A program made the position numbers and the translations under genes. This document shows, in pieces, positions 23,001 through 35,000 of a DNA stretch of 64,000 nucleotides. A model generated the notes under the pieces. It did not search any database, was not told where the DNA came from, and saw only the letters and a list, made by a program, of their open reading frames with translations. The DNA comes from Aptenodytes patagonicus (taxonomy: Eukaryota > Chordata > Aves > Sphenisciformes > Spheniscidae): positions 21,414,101 through 21,478,100 of the forward strand of contig NC_134957.1 in the NCBI RefSeq assembly GCF_965638725.1, read 5' to 3'. The stretch's first letter is position 1; each line of letters starts with the position of its first letter.

Positions 23001-26000
23001 TTCTACCCCAGTCCAGGAAAGAGATGCTATCAGAGCTATGACAATTTCTCCTGCAGGTCCTGGTAAGTGAATATAAACCTCTTTACAAAACATTGCTTTA
23101 AAAGAGTCGGGGAGGATGGTGGTATGTGGAGGGCTGAGTTGGCTGTTAATGGCACGGTATGAAACAATGGGTTTATTGTGCTTCTCCAAAAAGAATGGAG
23201 TTAAAATCGAGCAACGAAACCAAGGTGAAACTGCAGACAGTGGTGATTCTTAACCTCCTTTCTTGTTTTTAAAGCTCATACAGCCGTAGCCGCCGTCAGA
23301 TGCAGTGTGTGAATAAGGAATGTCAGTATGGGTTCGTACCAGAGAATGGAGAGGAGCCTCAGGGACCAGAAGAAACTATAACTTTCTATGAAATTGAAGG
23401 AGAGGATGACACTGCTTTTCCTACTTTACCAGTAAGTTATGAACAAGGGGTATGTTAAAACCTCTCAAAGAGGAAGGGGGGAAGCTGTACAAATGCGCAG
23501 CACTTCTTTACCTAAATATACAGCATCTTTTTTTCTTTCCCTTGGAATAAGTTTTTAGCCTTCCCTTCTCAAAAACACATTCACTGCTGAAATGAGTCTA
23601 GATCCTGTAGAACCTGCTTTAAAACCTCAGCTTTTCTAAATGTTCCCCTTCTTTCTCCCTCCCCTCACTGGCAGCGCTTGTTTTCTCTTTAGTATATTTT
23701 CATAAAAGTAGGGTCACATTTCTCCTTTCGATTGCAGTTTGAAAACAAAACAAAAAAAGTCCCTTCCTACTGTGGATGTCTGTCTAGCTCTAAATATTGT
23801 GGAAGAAAGCTTTTTACTTGTTTGCCACACTGTAATTTGTCATTTGTGGAACTAGATTCAGGAACTGTATAGTGATAGCCTGGATTGTTCCTATGAATTT
23901 ATAGTTGTGATGTTTGGGGCCTAGCATGTTGTTCCTAAAACAGTTTCTTCTGCTGCAGAAACAGGAGAAAATTCCAAATCTAGACTTCTTAAAACAGTCT
24001 CTCTGTCGGGTTGTAGAGAAAGTGGCACAGTGTATTCTTAAAACTTAAAAGAAAAAGATTTTATTTTAATTTGTAGTCTAAGCCTAGTACAAAGCTGGAT
24101 ATGCTACAAAAACTCAATTGATATTTTGGTATCTGAATAGGAAAGCAGATCTTTTTTAAAAAAAAAAACCAAACCTGGTAGGTTTGAATTTCTCTTTGCT
24201 GTGTTGAAGCAGTAAACTTAACAAATGTTAGACTTGTATTTAAATGGGGGGGGGAATCTGCTCAGGGCTGTTTCAGCAGCAGCCATTTTTCAATTTGTCC
24301 TCATGTGCCAGATCTGTAATCTTTGCTCCGATTTTCCTCCAAGAGTGTCAAGGAATAAGGACAGATTATCCTGCAGATTTTTTTTCCGACATGAAATCAA
24401 TACAGCTTACTAGCTTTTCCTCCCCATTGCTAGACTATATACCTGCAGCTCCTAATGAATAGTTTTTCATGTTCATTCAGTGACTTTGTTACTGTCAATG
24501 CCAAAGCCTTTTCTCTGTCTCTTCCTTGTCTTGTTTAGTAAAGGAATATAACATTTCCTGGGGAAAGATGCATCTCGCAGAAAACTCTGCCATCCTACTA
24601 GAGGCCTGGTGGGAGAATCTTCTGACTTACCACCTCTGCTTCAACCTTGGAAATCTTACAAGCCTCTCTGAGCACTTTATCGATCTCATAGTCACCATGT
24701 CTTCTGAGGAGAATTTTGAGTGTCACCTTAGCCATCACAAAAGAGTGAATCAACTTCTTTTACTCAAGCATCTCAATCCTATATTCCTGCTTCAGAGAAC
24801 CCTATATTTTAAATTGTGGTGCAGCTAAGGACTGACTTCAGTGCAAAGACAAAGGGCATGTGAAGTGTTAAAGAAGTCCTGTGGGAAGCCTTAATGGGTG
24901 CTGCTCTCTGAAACAGGCTTGCATGTGTGGGTCAAGTTAGTGCAGACAGTGGTGTCTATGCCAGCAGCCACCCGTGGGTTTCACTAATTGTGACTAAAGA
25001 TAACCTTTTTCCGTGATAACTAAAGTATTTGGATGAACTGATCTGCTGGTGGTGTGGTGGGAATGCTCCAGGATGAGGAACACAGGAGTGTGTTGGGGGT
25101 AGCAGTCCTGGCTGTTGTCTGGGGTCTGCTCCCTCATTTTCAGCTTTGTTTGAGCTTGAGATAAAGCTGGCTAAGTTCTGGGAGGGAGCAACTTGACTGT
25201 ATTGCATAGGACAGTGGCAGGTCTTCAAAAATAAATTACCTTAAGTATGCTAGGCAGAACAAAAGGTAAGGGAAAGAAATGTGTCCGCAGCTGTTTTGCT
25301 GCAATCAAGGTGCGTAGGAACAGACACACAAATGGTAATTCTAGTAAGAGCTGGTTGCAGCAAGCTTGGTCTGCCAGCCTGTTTCTACTGTGTGTGTGTG
25401 TAGAGCATGGAAAGACTTTAAACTGTTTCTAAATGCATGCTTCTGACTTTGCTTTTTAGAGCCAGGGTAGCCCTGCTCCCATTGTCCATGGTCCAGCAGG
25501 ATTTTGGGTAGCAAGGAGAGGCCCAAACTCTGTTCCACCTAGCAAGCAGGCCCTGAATTCCTCAGAGGAGGAAGAAGAAACAAGTGAAAATGGTGAGTTC
25601 TTACAGGATTAGTGGGTGAAGAGAAAAGACAGCTTTAGAAGATCTTCAGCGTGCTTTTGATTGTCAAAGTAGGTTCCTTACATCTCCTAAATATCTGTTT
25701 ATTGTGAGCTTTGAATGTGCGTGTGAGCATGTTATTTTTCTTCGTTGTCTGATAGAAATGTGTCACTTCTGTTTAAGCTTGCTACACCATCACCCTTGTG
25801 ATAGCGTAGGTCTGTAGCAAGCCAGGTTGCTGCTTAAAAATGCGTGGTGTAAATTTGCTAATGGCAACCTTGATACTTGGTGGAATAACAAAATGAGCAT
25901 GTCTTGGGTGTTTTTCTACCTTTTTCTGCACAAAACAAGATGATACTGAAAGCAGTTCATTAATGGATGCACTGAAATGTTATTGTGGTAACTTCAGCTT

Positions 26001-29000
26001 TAAACTTTGCCTTCCCCCCCCCCCCCCCAAATCAAAGCTTCCTGTTCTCTCCCTTGTAGGGAAATTTCATGAAGAATATATCTATGCACCTCCAGGTAAG
26101 TAAAACTTTAGTCTTTACTGATAGAACACTCAGTGAATGTAATGCGCTCATTATGACCTTTTTGTAAGTTTCTGAAGGGTTCGATTTAATGCTACTTTTT
26201 TTCAATTAATTTTGCCTATGCCCTCCAGATCCCGACTGTGAAACTGCAACAGTATTTAGTTCAGCAGAACCTACAGCAAACTTGGTAAGCTTTAGTCACT
26301 GTCTGCTGAGATGAGGAATCCTTGAAATGTGTGGCATTCTTCACAGAAACTGTCCCTAGATACAGGCTTAACATTGTAGGTCAGAGACTTCTTTTGGAAG
26401 AAAGGAATGATGGTTTCATTTATATATTCACCCCCCCTTTTCCTCCCTAAATGGCGAGGTTTTTATCTGAGTCTGCAAGTAGAGTCTGAATTGTACTAGA
26501 TACATCAATGACTTTCCACCTTCCCCTCTGCAAAGAGAAAGCATGTATTTGAGTGCGGTTTGCTTTTCTTCTTTTTGTGCTCCAGATGGCACTTGCTTTT
26601 ATCATGCTACCCTTCAAGTCCTATTCCAGTTAGTCTTATTCCTCCACTGTGGGATTGGAGAGTTCTTACCTCTAATAGAACTGCCTTTGGAATTTTTTTT
26701 TTATAATCTGAAACTAAATCTTTAGTCACCTACTGGTCTACAGTGGGTGTGAAAGCCAGTCCTGTGCATGTCAGAATAAAACTGCTTTTACTGGAGTTAC
26801 AAAAGATCCTCTGTGTGTGTGTGTGTAGTCCGTAAAAAAAAATTGAGGGGTGTGGTGTGTGTGCCTTGTGACTTCTTTGCCTCTTAAATGGACCATGCTT
26901 TGCTTTGGAATCCCTTCAGGAAGAAGGGCCAGTCTCTGTGTCACCTCAAGATGGAGTGACTTCCTACAGCTATCCCCAGAAGGTAGTATCTAGTACTTTA
27001 TTGTGGTAGCCCTGTGGAGAGGTGACCACTCTGCTTGGTTAGTGTCAGTTTGTGGGGTCCCTCTACCTGCCCCTTACAGCATCTTGTAGCAAAGAATACA
27101 ATTCCCTGTAAATATAAGCAAAACAGAAGGGTGAGAAGATACCTTGCAGGTGTCTGCAACTCTAAACTGGTATTTTCAAGAGAACTTGGATAGTTAGCTG
27201 CCTTTACAGCTAAGACTTCCAGAATGCATTTATGTGAAGTGAGAATTTTTGAACTATGTGATATTTCCATAGTCTTTGTCAAAGCCAGTTGTAGAGGCAG
27301 TCTGCTGAATACTCTGACTCTTTTCCAGGTGATGGTGAACTCTGCATCAATCTCAACCTCAACAGGTGTTTATGCTGCTCCAGCTACAGGCTTCTCCTCA
27401 AATTCTGCTGCCTCCACTCCAGCCAGTGCCACAACAGCAGTTCCCCCACAAACAGCAGTTCAGCCAGTCATAGTATCTCCCCTTTCTATAGGGAGGCCAG
27501 GTAGAGTGTACATACTGCGGCTGTGGACTTGGATGTCTTAAGTTTTTGGTTACATCTTCCCCTCCCACTTTTTTTTTTTCCTACCTATCCAAGACAAATG
27601 TTAAAAGGCTTTTTTTTAAAAAAAAAAAAGCATCGCTTGCTTTGGCTTAAAATGACTTAATAGTAGTTGTAACTTGACTGCTGACTTCTTGCTTTCCTGT
27701 TTTGAAGTGGACAGTTGCCCCTGAATTTGCATGGGAATTGGAGGTCTCTGCTTTGGGTTCCCCCCTTGCCACCTTTAGCCATCAATGCCAAGTGTTTCGC
27801 TAGAAAGTTCTTTTCAGAAGGCAGAAGTTCATGGCAGCTCCCTTCTCCCACTATTGCTTACAGTTAATTTTCCTCCTGAGTTGAGATACTGATCCTGAGG
27901 CTTTACTATCCTTTCCACAAGAGTCACTGGCTGTGGTGGTTCAGGATCCACCCAAATGCCCGATTCATTTTTGTGGCCCTTAGTTAGCTCCTGTGCTTCG
28001 TTATTTCTGTGCAAGGAGACCAAACTTGTGATTTGTCACGTGGTGCACTTACCACCTGAAATGCTGTATCTACTTTGTTCTAGTGAAAAGTCTGTTCAGA
28101 AAAAGTGATTTTTCCCTTCTTATAAAGAGGACTTTCATGTCTTCTGTAACTTCTCATTTAACATCAAAAAAACCTTCCACCTTCAATTCTGCTCAACTCT
28201 GTCTCCCTTTTCTTCCCCATTTTTCTCCTTGGTTTGTTTTTTTCCACTCTGCATGAGAGTTTAGTCAGCACAGTTCTCAAAGCTGTCTACTTGCTGATGC
28301 CATTACAAGTAACCTGCTGGTGTGTTAGAGGTGTGGGCCACCTAATGAATATTTAGCAGTAGTCTGTCCAAAATATTTTTGGCCTGACGTGTCTTGAATC
28401 TTCCCCTATTTTTGTGGGCTTATTGTCACGCTTCTGATGACTTAAAGTGATTAGTCTGTTCCCTGTTGTTCTGGGACAGACAGTTATGTAAGGAAAGTCT
28501 GGCCTGCCTTCTAGTGTGGAGAAATGATGGAAAGAGACATTTATTCTTAACTGGAATATGAAGCTTGCAGATAGACATACGGTTAAGGCTTGTGAGATTG
28601 GAACCTTCCCATCTGGTCTTAAAATTTTTTCTGGACTTCTTTTAAAGTGATTACTAAAGAGAAATTGGTTAAAACTTGTATGTAGGGGCACTGAGACGAT
28701 GAAGAAGTGCATGCTTAATTGTGTAACTTAGCATCTTGCTCATTTGACGTGCTATTGCCAATTTGACTTGACTTTTGTTTCCTTCTAATTGTAGCAGTTT
28801 CTTCGGTGCCATTCCCAATTTATTCAGCTGCTCTTCCTCCAGTCAGTGAGGTGGGCGAAGCTGGTGCCGTTCTTCCACCTTACTCTTGTGATCCCAGTGG
28901 CAGTGATCTGCCTCGAGGTAATGATGGTATTTTGTGCTTTTACTACTGCTGCTCTTCGGCACACTTCTGACTTGTGTTCTCCATGGAAACTTAACAGAAT

Positions 29001-32000
29001 ACCTATAGTGAGAAGAAATGGCTCTTTGCAGCTCACAGGGAGTGAGAAATAATATTATGGATGCTTATGCTAAAAATGTTTTAGTTCCCAGTTCTGAATA
29101 GCAAGTTCACATCTGACTCAAATATGTGATTACTGCAGCTTTAGACAGCATCCTAAAGAAATGAATACCAAGGGAGAGGGTGCTTGGCCTGTATCGTACT
29201 GGTTCTCAGTGGAGTAATCATTTTTCTGATAACAGATTAAAAAAAAATAAAATCTGTGTGTGTATACAGTCATGCTGTTGCACAGTTCAGTGGTATATTG
29301 TGGTGTTTTCCTGTGTGGCTCCAAGAGGTCATTCTGGAGTATCATAAGCCAGGGATAAAGTGTAGGGTCATCTCGTTCCTTGGGTGCATAGCCTTTTCGT
29401 ATACTGTCATCAGTTGTGACAGTGTTTAAGGTACATCTCTGCTATTAAGCAATGAGCGTGCAAAGGCCAACATAGTACCTACCAGCAGAGCAGCTCAGAC
29501 ACAGCTTTCAGCTTTATCAGCTGAACGTGGACTTCATTTTGGAAGTGGTAATCTTTAGTCAGCTTGCTCTTACAATTTAAGAATATCGGCATACCATGCA
29601 AGGTTGCATCAGACAGCCAAGCTTGGCAAGTAGTGCAACAGGCATATACCTATTGGATGTTTTTTTGTTAATAATTTATCCCCTCATTCTGTCATGCTTA
29701 TGGCTCGCAAGGCATAAATAAAGCCTGTAATTCACAGAGCTTCATTTAATAACCCAAAGATCAAGCTGCCCCCTGTCCTTAACGCAAGCTAAGAGCCTCT
29801 CAGCTACAGGAACAACAGTACTGCTTGCTGTTATGCCATGTAACTTGTTTTTCTCGAGGTGGGGAATGCTGTGAGGCCCAAGCATGCCGCTGTTGCATCA
29901 CTGCACACATCTGAAGAGGCAGATAAAACTCTTCTGTGATGCAGTGTCTTGTCTTTGCTGATAAGGATTGTTGGTTGTGTGCAGTTTTGGACAGCTGTAG
30001 AAAATGCTCAACCCTATGCACGTCCCCTTGCTCAGTCTTGTGACAGTACATTGGCTTAAACTGCACTAAGGGTTAAAAACTTACAAGGGCTGTAACTGAC
30101 TGTAACCATCCTTGTAACTGACTGTATTTCAGGTGTATGGCAGTTGTAGCTTTTATTGTATCAGAATGTAAAGCTTTTGGCTTTTACTCCAAAATCTATT
30201 ACTTGAAGATGGAGCATAAAATATTTTAGTAATGCAAATTGTTTTCATGCTTGATTCAACTTTAGATTGCCATGTAAAGCAGCTCTGTTGTCCCTGTGTG
30301 GGACTTTCCTCAATGTACTAATCCTAGAGGGCTAATTTCAGATAAGATAAAGGCCTACTCTTGATAGCTGCAGTTCCAGTAGTTACCTCTGGTAGGTTGC
30401 CGAACAACTATGGGCTGAAATGCTGTGGATTCTTTCAGTTGCATTTACCATGTAACATGCTTGTCTTGTCAGAAGTTGATGTGGAAAAAGGCAGGTTCCA
30501 AAACACTATGGTATGGCTGCTCAAAGGCCTGCTGCTTTCACAGGTACTGCTAACGTGCTCTGCAGTAGCTCTGCTCTCTTGCAGGTGCTCCAATTCCTGG
30601 TTTTGTTAATCTTGAATATTCTGTTTTCCACTTTCCTGCTGCAGCAGTATCACTCTAGATGATACTATGCATACATCAGAGTTAATGGTTTTCAGCTTTA
30701 GTTGAATGCCCTTAACTGAGGCTTTCAGCACTTGGGAGAATTGGGTGTTAAGTGTACTGACAAGAATCTGGAGTGGATGTGGATTAATAACCTCTTCAGA
30801 CCCTGCCTGTAGCTCTTCAGCTGAGTCACTCCACGTAATGTTGGCCATGTCATTCTTGCCATAGACTCTAGAAATTTTTTTTTAAGTATTTGAAGGTTGG
30901 TAGTTAATAAGGAATTGCATGTAGTATAGTCTATATGGCCTTTAAGTTAAGAAATCCAGAAGCTTTGGAGTAGTGCATGGTAAAGTATGTGGGTGTACTT
31001 GACCTAGAGTTCTGGGCACTTTGCTAAAGATACTTGCAGGCCTGGTATAGATTGGGAGTGTGACTTGTCAACGGACTGAAGTCCTGGGCTTGGGAAGAAA
31101 ACCTGCCATGTGCCTTAGTATTACTTGGTACATCTGCATTTGTTCAGATTTTCAGAGTCTCTTGGAATTTTTTTAACGGAGCTTGGGGCTTGTGAAACGT
31201 GTTTATTAACATGGTGACCTTAGGTGTCCTACCCTTGCTTGCTCCTTGGTGTTTGAGGGAGCTGTTGATAAAAGACTGCTTGGTATTACTGTGTTCCAGA
31301 GACTGCGGTAGTGGTCAGGATTGACCAGAGCTTCCCATCAGCACAGTAAAAATTTTACTGTGATTTTTGTCCCGATGCATTGTAAGATGAGATTTTTATC
31401 TGTAGTTAACATGGTCTTTGTATTTTCATGTCAGGGTGGTTAATTTTTTTCAGCTTAGCTATTGCTTCATAAGGTAGTCATGTTTTACTGAAGATTGCCT
31501 TGATTTCTAGACATCTAAAAGAAGAATATAAACAAAAACTGGTCTCCTACTGTACTGGCTTCTGTTCCAGCATTCCACAGACGTCAGTATTTCCAGTATC
31601 GGTTTGTCACTTCAGTCTTCCAGCTCTTCCTTTGTACTCTTATCACTGCTATGAAGCAGCTGTTTCATTCAGCTCTTATGCTTGATTTGCATAAACAATT
31701 GAAGAACAAAATCAGATTTTGAAAAAAATCTGGTTCCAAATGTAGATGCAGTTTCAGCTAGATACTAAAAAGTTGGCATTTACGTGAGCCTCTAGGTTAT
31801 TTTTAATATTTTACTGACAGTGGTCAATGTCACAGCCAAATCACCAGCACTTTTCAGGAGTAAGCTTACAGCTGTTAGATGTAAAGAAGGATCTGTGTGC
31901 ACTTCCTAAAATAGCTGTGTGGATTGTTGCCCTGATCAAATACACTGAACAGTAAAAGAGTTGAGAATTGGCAAGAGCAACAAAGGAACAAATCCTCGTG

Positions 32001-35000
32001 CATTTCAAGACTGGGGTTTGCATTTCTGACGCTGTGCCGATCTGCAGCAAAATACGACACACGGTACCGTAGAAGAGCAGGGCTGGGACAGTGTGCGTGT
32101 GTGGTAATGGGTGGACAGGGAGGCAATGTGGAGCCAAGGCCCTGGTCTAGGGGGAAGTGGGTAGGTGGTAAGAAGATGGTATATATGGAACTCTGGAGGC
32201 GTTGCTAAGTTGAAGTCCTTAGTGGCTCCCTCCTTTTGAGTTGTCTCCCTGCTTTCCCTTTCAGCTCCCAGCAGTACTGAAGCAAAGTCTCTATGTGTGC
32301 ATGCATTCCACATGTCTGTGGAATAGGTGACTTGCACTTCCTGAGCCTTTAAAACAGATCTTATTTGAATTTGAGAAATCAACAATTTTTCTCATGCCCA
32401 GTTCCGGAACTGCATCATAGGATTAAATTGTGCACACTCTTTTTTCCTTTCAATGATCAACTTCAAAGGTTTAAAACTGCTTCACTGGTTTTGGACAGTT
32501 GGAAATGTGTTTGCAAGTTCAAAACCCTGTTGTTCTTGGAGGGTGGTTTCAGAGTTCCTCCACACATCTGGGATTGCTTCTCAGTGTATCAGGTATTCGC
32601 CTGGGGGCAAATTATTCAGGACATGGAAGACAGAAGTAAAAAGACTACTTGCAAGAAAGCAGGGAACTGAGTAGCCTTGTGAGGAAGGGGAAGGAAGGAA
32701 CATATTCCTTATTCCTCTCCCCCCACCCCCTCCATTTTCTGACTTGATATAACAATTGGGAGGACCCCCAAAACTAGGTCAGAAGGTCTTAGGATTGCTG
32801 CATATGTTGTCCCCATTGACATGTCTCTGTGGTCATGGCTCAACAAAGCTCTGAAGATGGAGATAGTGGCAGAGCCAGACTTAACACTGGGCAGCAGCAG
32901 TGTGAAGCTGTTACAGGAGTCTGTACGGAGGCGGCCCGTTGTCTCGCATGCCAGCCCAGTGTGGGTATTTGCAATATGTACGCAGAGTGTGTATATAATG
33001 TGTGTACGATGGGGGTGAATTGTCACTGGTGTATGAGAAGGCTGCTCCTGCCTGTCTGTGTGCTTCCAAACCCTGTCTCGTTTCTGTAGTGAGGAAGGGA
33101 GGGAGTGCTTTTAGTGGTCAGCTTAATTCAGGGGCTCATAATCAAACTCTTAGTTGATAAAATACTTTTTCCTCTAAAAACCCAGCCTTAATAGGAAGCC
33201 AGAATTGCTTAAGTCCTAGTTGCTTAGACAGTGGAGACTTGTAACAACATTGACAATTACCACTTGAGTAATCAAGATGAATAAACCAAAATTAAAGCTA
33301 ATGTAATTGTTGAAGTTAGATAATAAGTTGGTCAAACAAACGCTCTACTATTGCACAAATACCTAACTGGATTAACTTAAAAAGATAAACTAGTTTTAAC
33401 AACGATTTGTATTCAAGATATATTCTTTACCCTTGAAACTTTAAAGAAGAAGTAGTGCTAAAATACTTATATTCATTAAGTAAGAGTAACTTAAAATAAA
33501 ATGCTCTTAATGTGTGTAAATTTCTCTTGCTTCTCGATTTATACTATTCTACTCTTCAATATCATATCCTTTAATTTCAGATGCAAAGGTCTTGAGGTAT
33601 TACTTTAATCTGGGATTGCAAGTAAGTGCTTTTAAAATGAGTATAGTAAATTGCCTGTAAAAAACCTGCTGTTTCCCTTGACAACTGTACTCATGTATTT
33701 AAGACTTCCAGGCGTGCTAAATGTGCATCCTGTGCACTTGACTATTAATACGTATGGGCTTGTGTGGTGGAGATGAAAGCATAGCTCGGGAAGTGAAGTT
33801 CTAACTCAAAATGTGAAGCACAGTAGTATGTATGTTTAGTTGTTTTGTTTTGGGTTGTGGTGGGGGGTTTTTTTTGGTTTTGTTTTTGTGGAGGATGGTG
33901 GATAAATATTCTTCTTTCCGTGAAGATAAGGGGAGGAACCAGAGCCATTCTTAAGAGAATCTGTGTACTTAGACAAGATGTCAAAGACCACTTAGAGATG
34001 TGTGGTTTGAGTCTTCTAGGACTTGCACAGCTGTGTTCAGACTGGTTAGCACCATTTCTCTGTGTTCTGGGAACTCTTGCTCTGCTGAAGAGTTGTCTCT
34101 GCACCAGCAGTCATGGGCAGGTCAGTGGTGCTGCTCAGGGAAGTAAAAGAAGTATTGTCAGCTCCTTCAACTGAAGAAATAGGAAAAACCTCTTTGAACG
34201 TGACCAAGTCGAAGGTGGGAATCTTCTTTCTCTGTAAAGATTTCAGACACAACAGCAATGTGGAACTGAGGTGGCTATTGCAGCGGGTATTGCAGTGTCT
34301 TTTCTGGTAGGCTGTATTGGGTTTTTTGGTGTGTGTAGTATCTTAAGGGGCTAGGAAGGAAAAAATGCACTTCTTCCTAACTTCAGATCTGAAACTAGCA
34401 GTGATTTGGAGGAGGGATGGAGAGTATGTGGTTGTATGCATGACCTTGTATTTTTTTCCTTTTTTCCAAGTATTATCATCAGAACTATTGGCCTTCCATG
34501 GTGTACGTACAGCCAGTGCCGCCACCATCACCTGTGGAAGTTTATCCAGCATATGCTGAGCCAGCTCCTGTCCTAGATCAGTCAGTACCTCAGCTCTACA
34601 CTGATGCTGGGCGAACTGAAGTCCACCAGGTTCCCTTGGAAGCACCTGCGAATGGTTAGTATTTGAGTATAAGACCATATACACAACTGATGGGAAGTGA
34701 GGGAAGAGGTTTTCAGAGCATGACTGCTGCATAGCAAAGCTGCAGGCAAGCAGCTCCTATCCCGAGGAAGCGCGAGGTTGGGAGGACATAGAGTAAGCCT
34801 CGTAAGGGGTTATTGCAAGGTCCTCTGCCATCTGTGGTACTACTTAAAGTATGTCAGTCACTGGTGTAGCCACCAATGTGTCAAGGGCTTTCTAAAGCCA
34901 TAAAAGGGAAGAGGTAATCCTTTCTAGGCCCGTACTAGGCACGCTAACTTGAACTTGGGAGAACTGTGAAGGAATCTCCTTGCTTACTGATAAGCAAATA

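Noticed and set aside
24526..24828. Possible extra ALG13 exon of 100 codons
   Set aside because: The flanking exons already join in phase and the translation has no ALG13 similarity.
28425..28500. C/D snoRNA in an ALG13 intron
   Set aside because: A tgatga core at about 28434 lacks a correct C box purine, and no D box with a terminal stem was found nearby.
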